Shown here: positions 5,431-5,480 of the stretch, piece after piece | Position numbering within the stretch: position 1 is the stretch's first letter | How the letters are laid out: every line of letters begins with the position of its first letter | Assembly (NCBI GenBank): GCA_003647095.1 | Contig: QMME01000302.1 | Coordinates: 1-5,480 of the forward strand | DNA length: 5,480 nt | Direction of reading: 5' to 3' | DNA from: Deltaproteobacteria bacterium | Lineage (GTDB): Bacteria; Myxococcota; B64-G9 | Notes under the pieces: model-generated | What the model saw: only the letters and a program-made list of their open reading frames with translations | What the model was told of the DNA's origin: nothing | Databases searched by the model: none | Position numbers and translations under genes: made by a program

Positions 5431-5439
5431 TGGTATACT
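5431..5439 (+). promoter_or_regulatory. Extended -10 promoter pointing out of the right edge
   Basis: TGGTATACT combines the extended TGn element with TATACT, five of six matches to the -10 consensus. No -35 box lies at the usual distance: the position 17 bases upstream reads CCCCGC, and TTGAAA at 5401-5406 is 27 bases away. Transcription would begin near 5446, so a plus-strand gene probably starts beyond 5480. Confidence 0.5.
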
Positions 5440-5480
5440 ATCTTCCATCCGCACGGGGTGGCAGGGCAGGACGGTGGCCG

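Overview
The window is GC-rich, tightly packed DNA from a Gram-negative bacterium. Two genes encode lipoproteins with lipobox signal peptides, Shine-Dalgarno sites are close to AGGAGG, and the one good promoter has sigma70-type elements. A proteobacterial or Desulfobacterota-like host is plausible, but no gene here fixes the lineage.

Layout. (1) Positions 2-1952, plus strand: the 3' part of the alpha subunit and the whole beta subunit of a two-subunit, [4Fe-4S] class I fumarase/tartrate-dehydratase-type hydro-lyase, then a small secreted lipoprotein of unrecognised function. Gaps are 18 and 25 bp, so the three may share one transcript. (2) Positions 1949-4052, minus strand: a 67-residue two-helix membrane protein followed 4 bp later by a 631-residue sodium:solute symporter with a soluble C-terminal extension. 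The symporter meets the lipoprotein gene tail to tail, with both stop codons inside one CTAG. (3) Positions 4053-4177: a short divergent intergenic region with a good sigma70 promoter for the rightward gene. (4) Positions 4178-5020, plus strand: a lipoprotein with two tandem LEA14/WHy-like domains. (5) Positions about 5021-5480: a decayed ribbon-helix-helix antitoxin gene on the minus strand. It is interrupted by an in-frame amber codon and has no toxin gene beside it, but still has a strong-looking promoter placed for a leaderless mRNA. A GC-rich hairpin region follows, then an extended -10 promoter pointing out of the right edge.

How the parts may work together: the fumarase converts fumarate and malate (or a related hydroxy-diacid). 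The adjacent symporter probably imports a small solute with sodium. A link between them through carboxylate metabolism is only a guess from proximity, because they are on opposite strands. Nothing here is clearly a new system. The items most worth a second look are the symporter with its small partner protein and C-terminal extension, and the relic antitoxin with its intact promoter.
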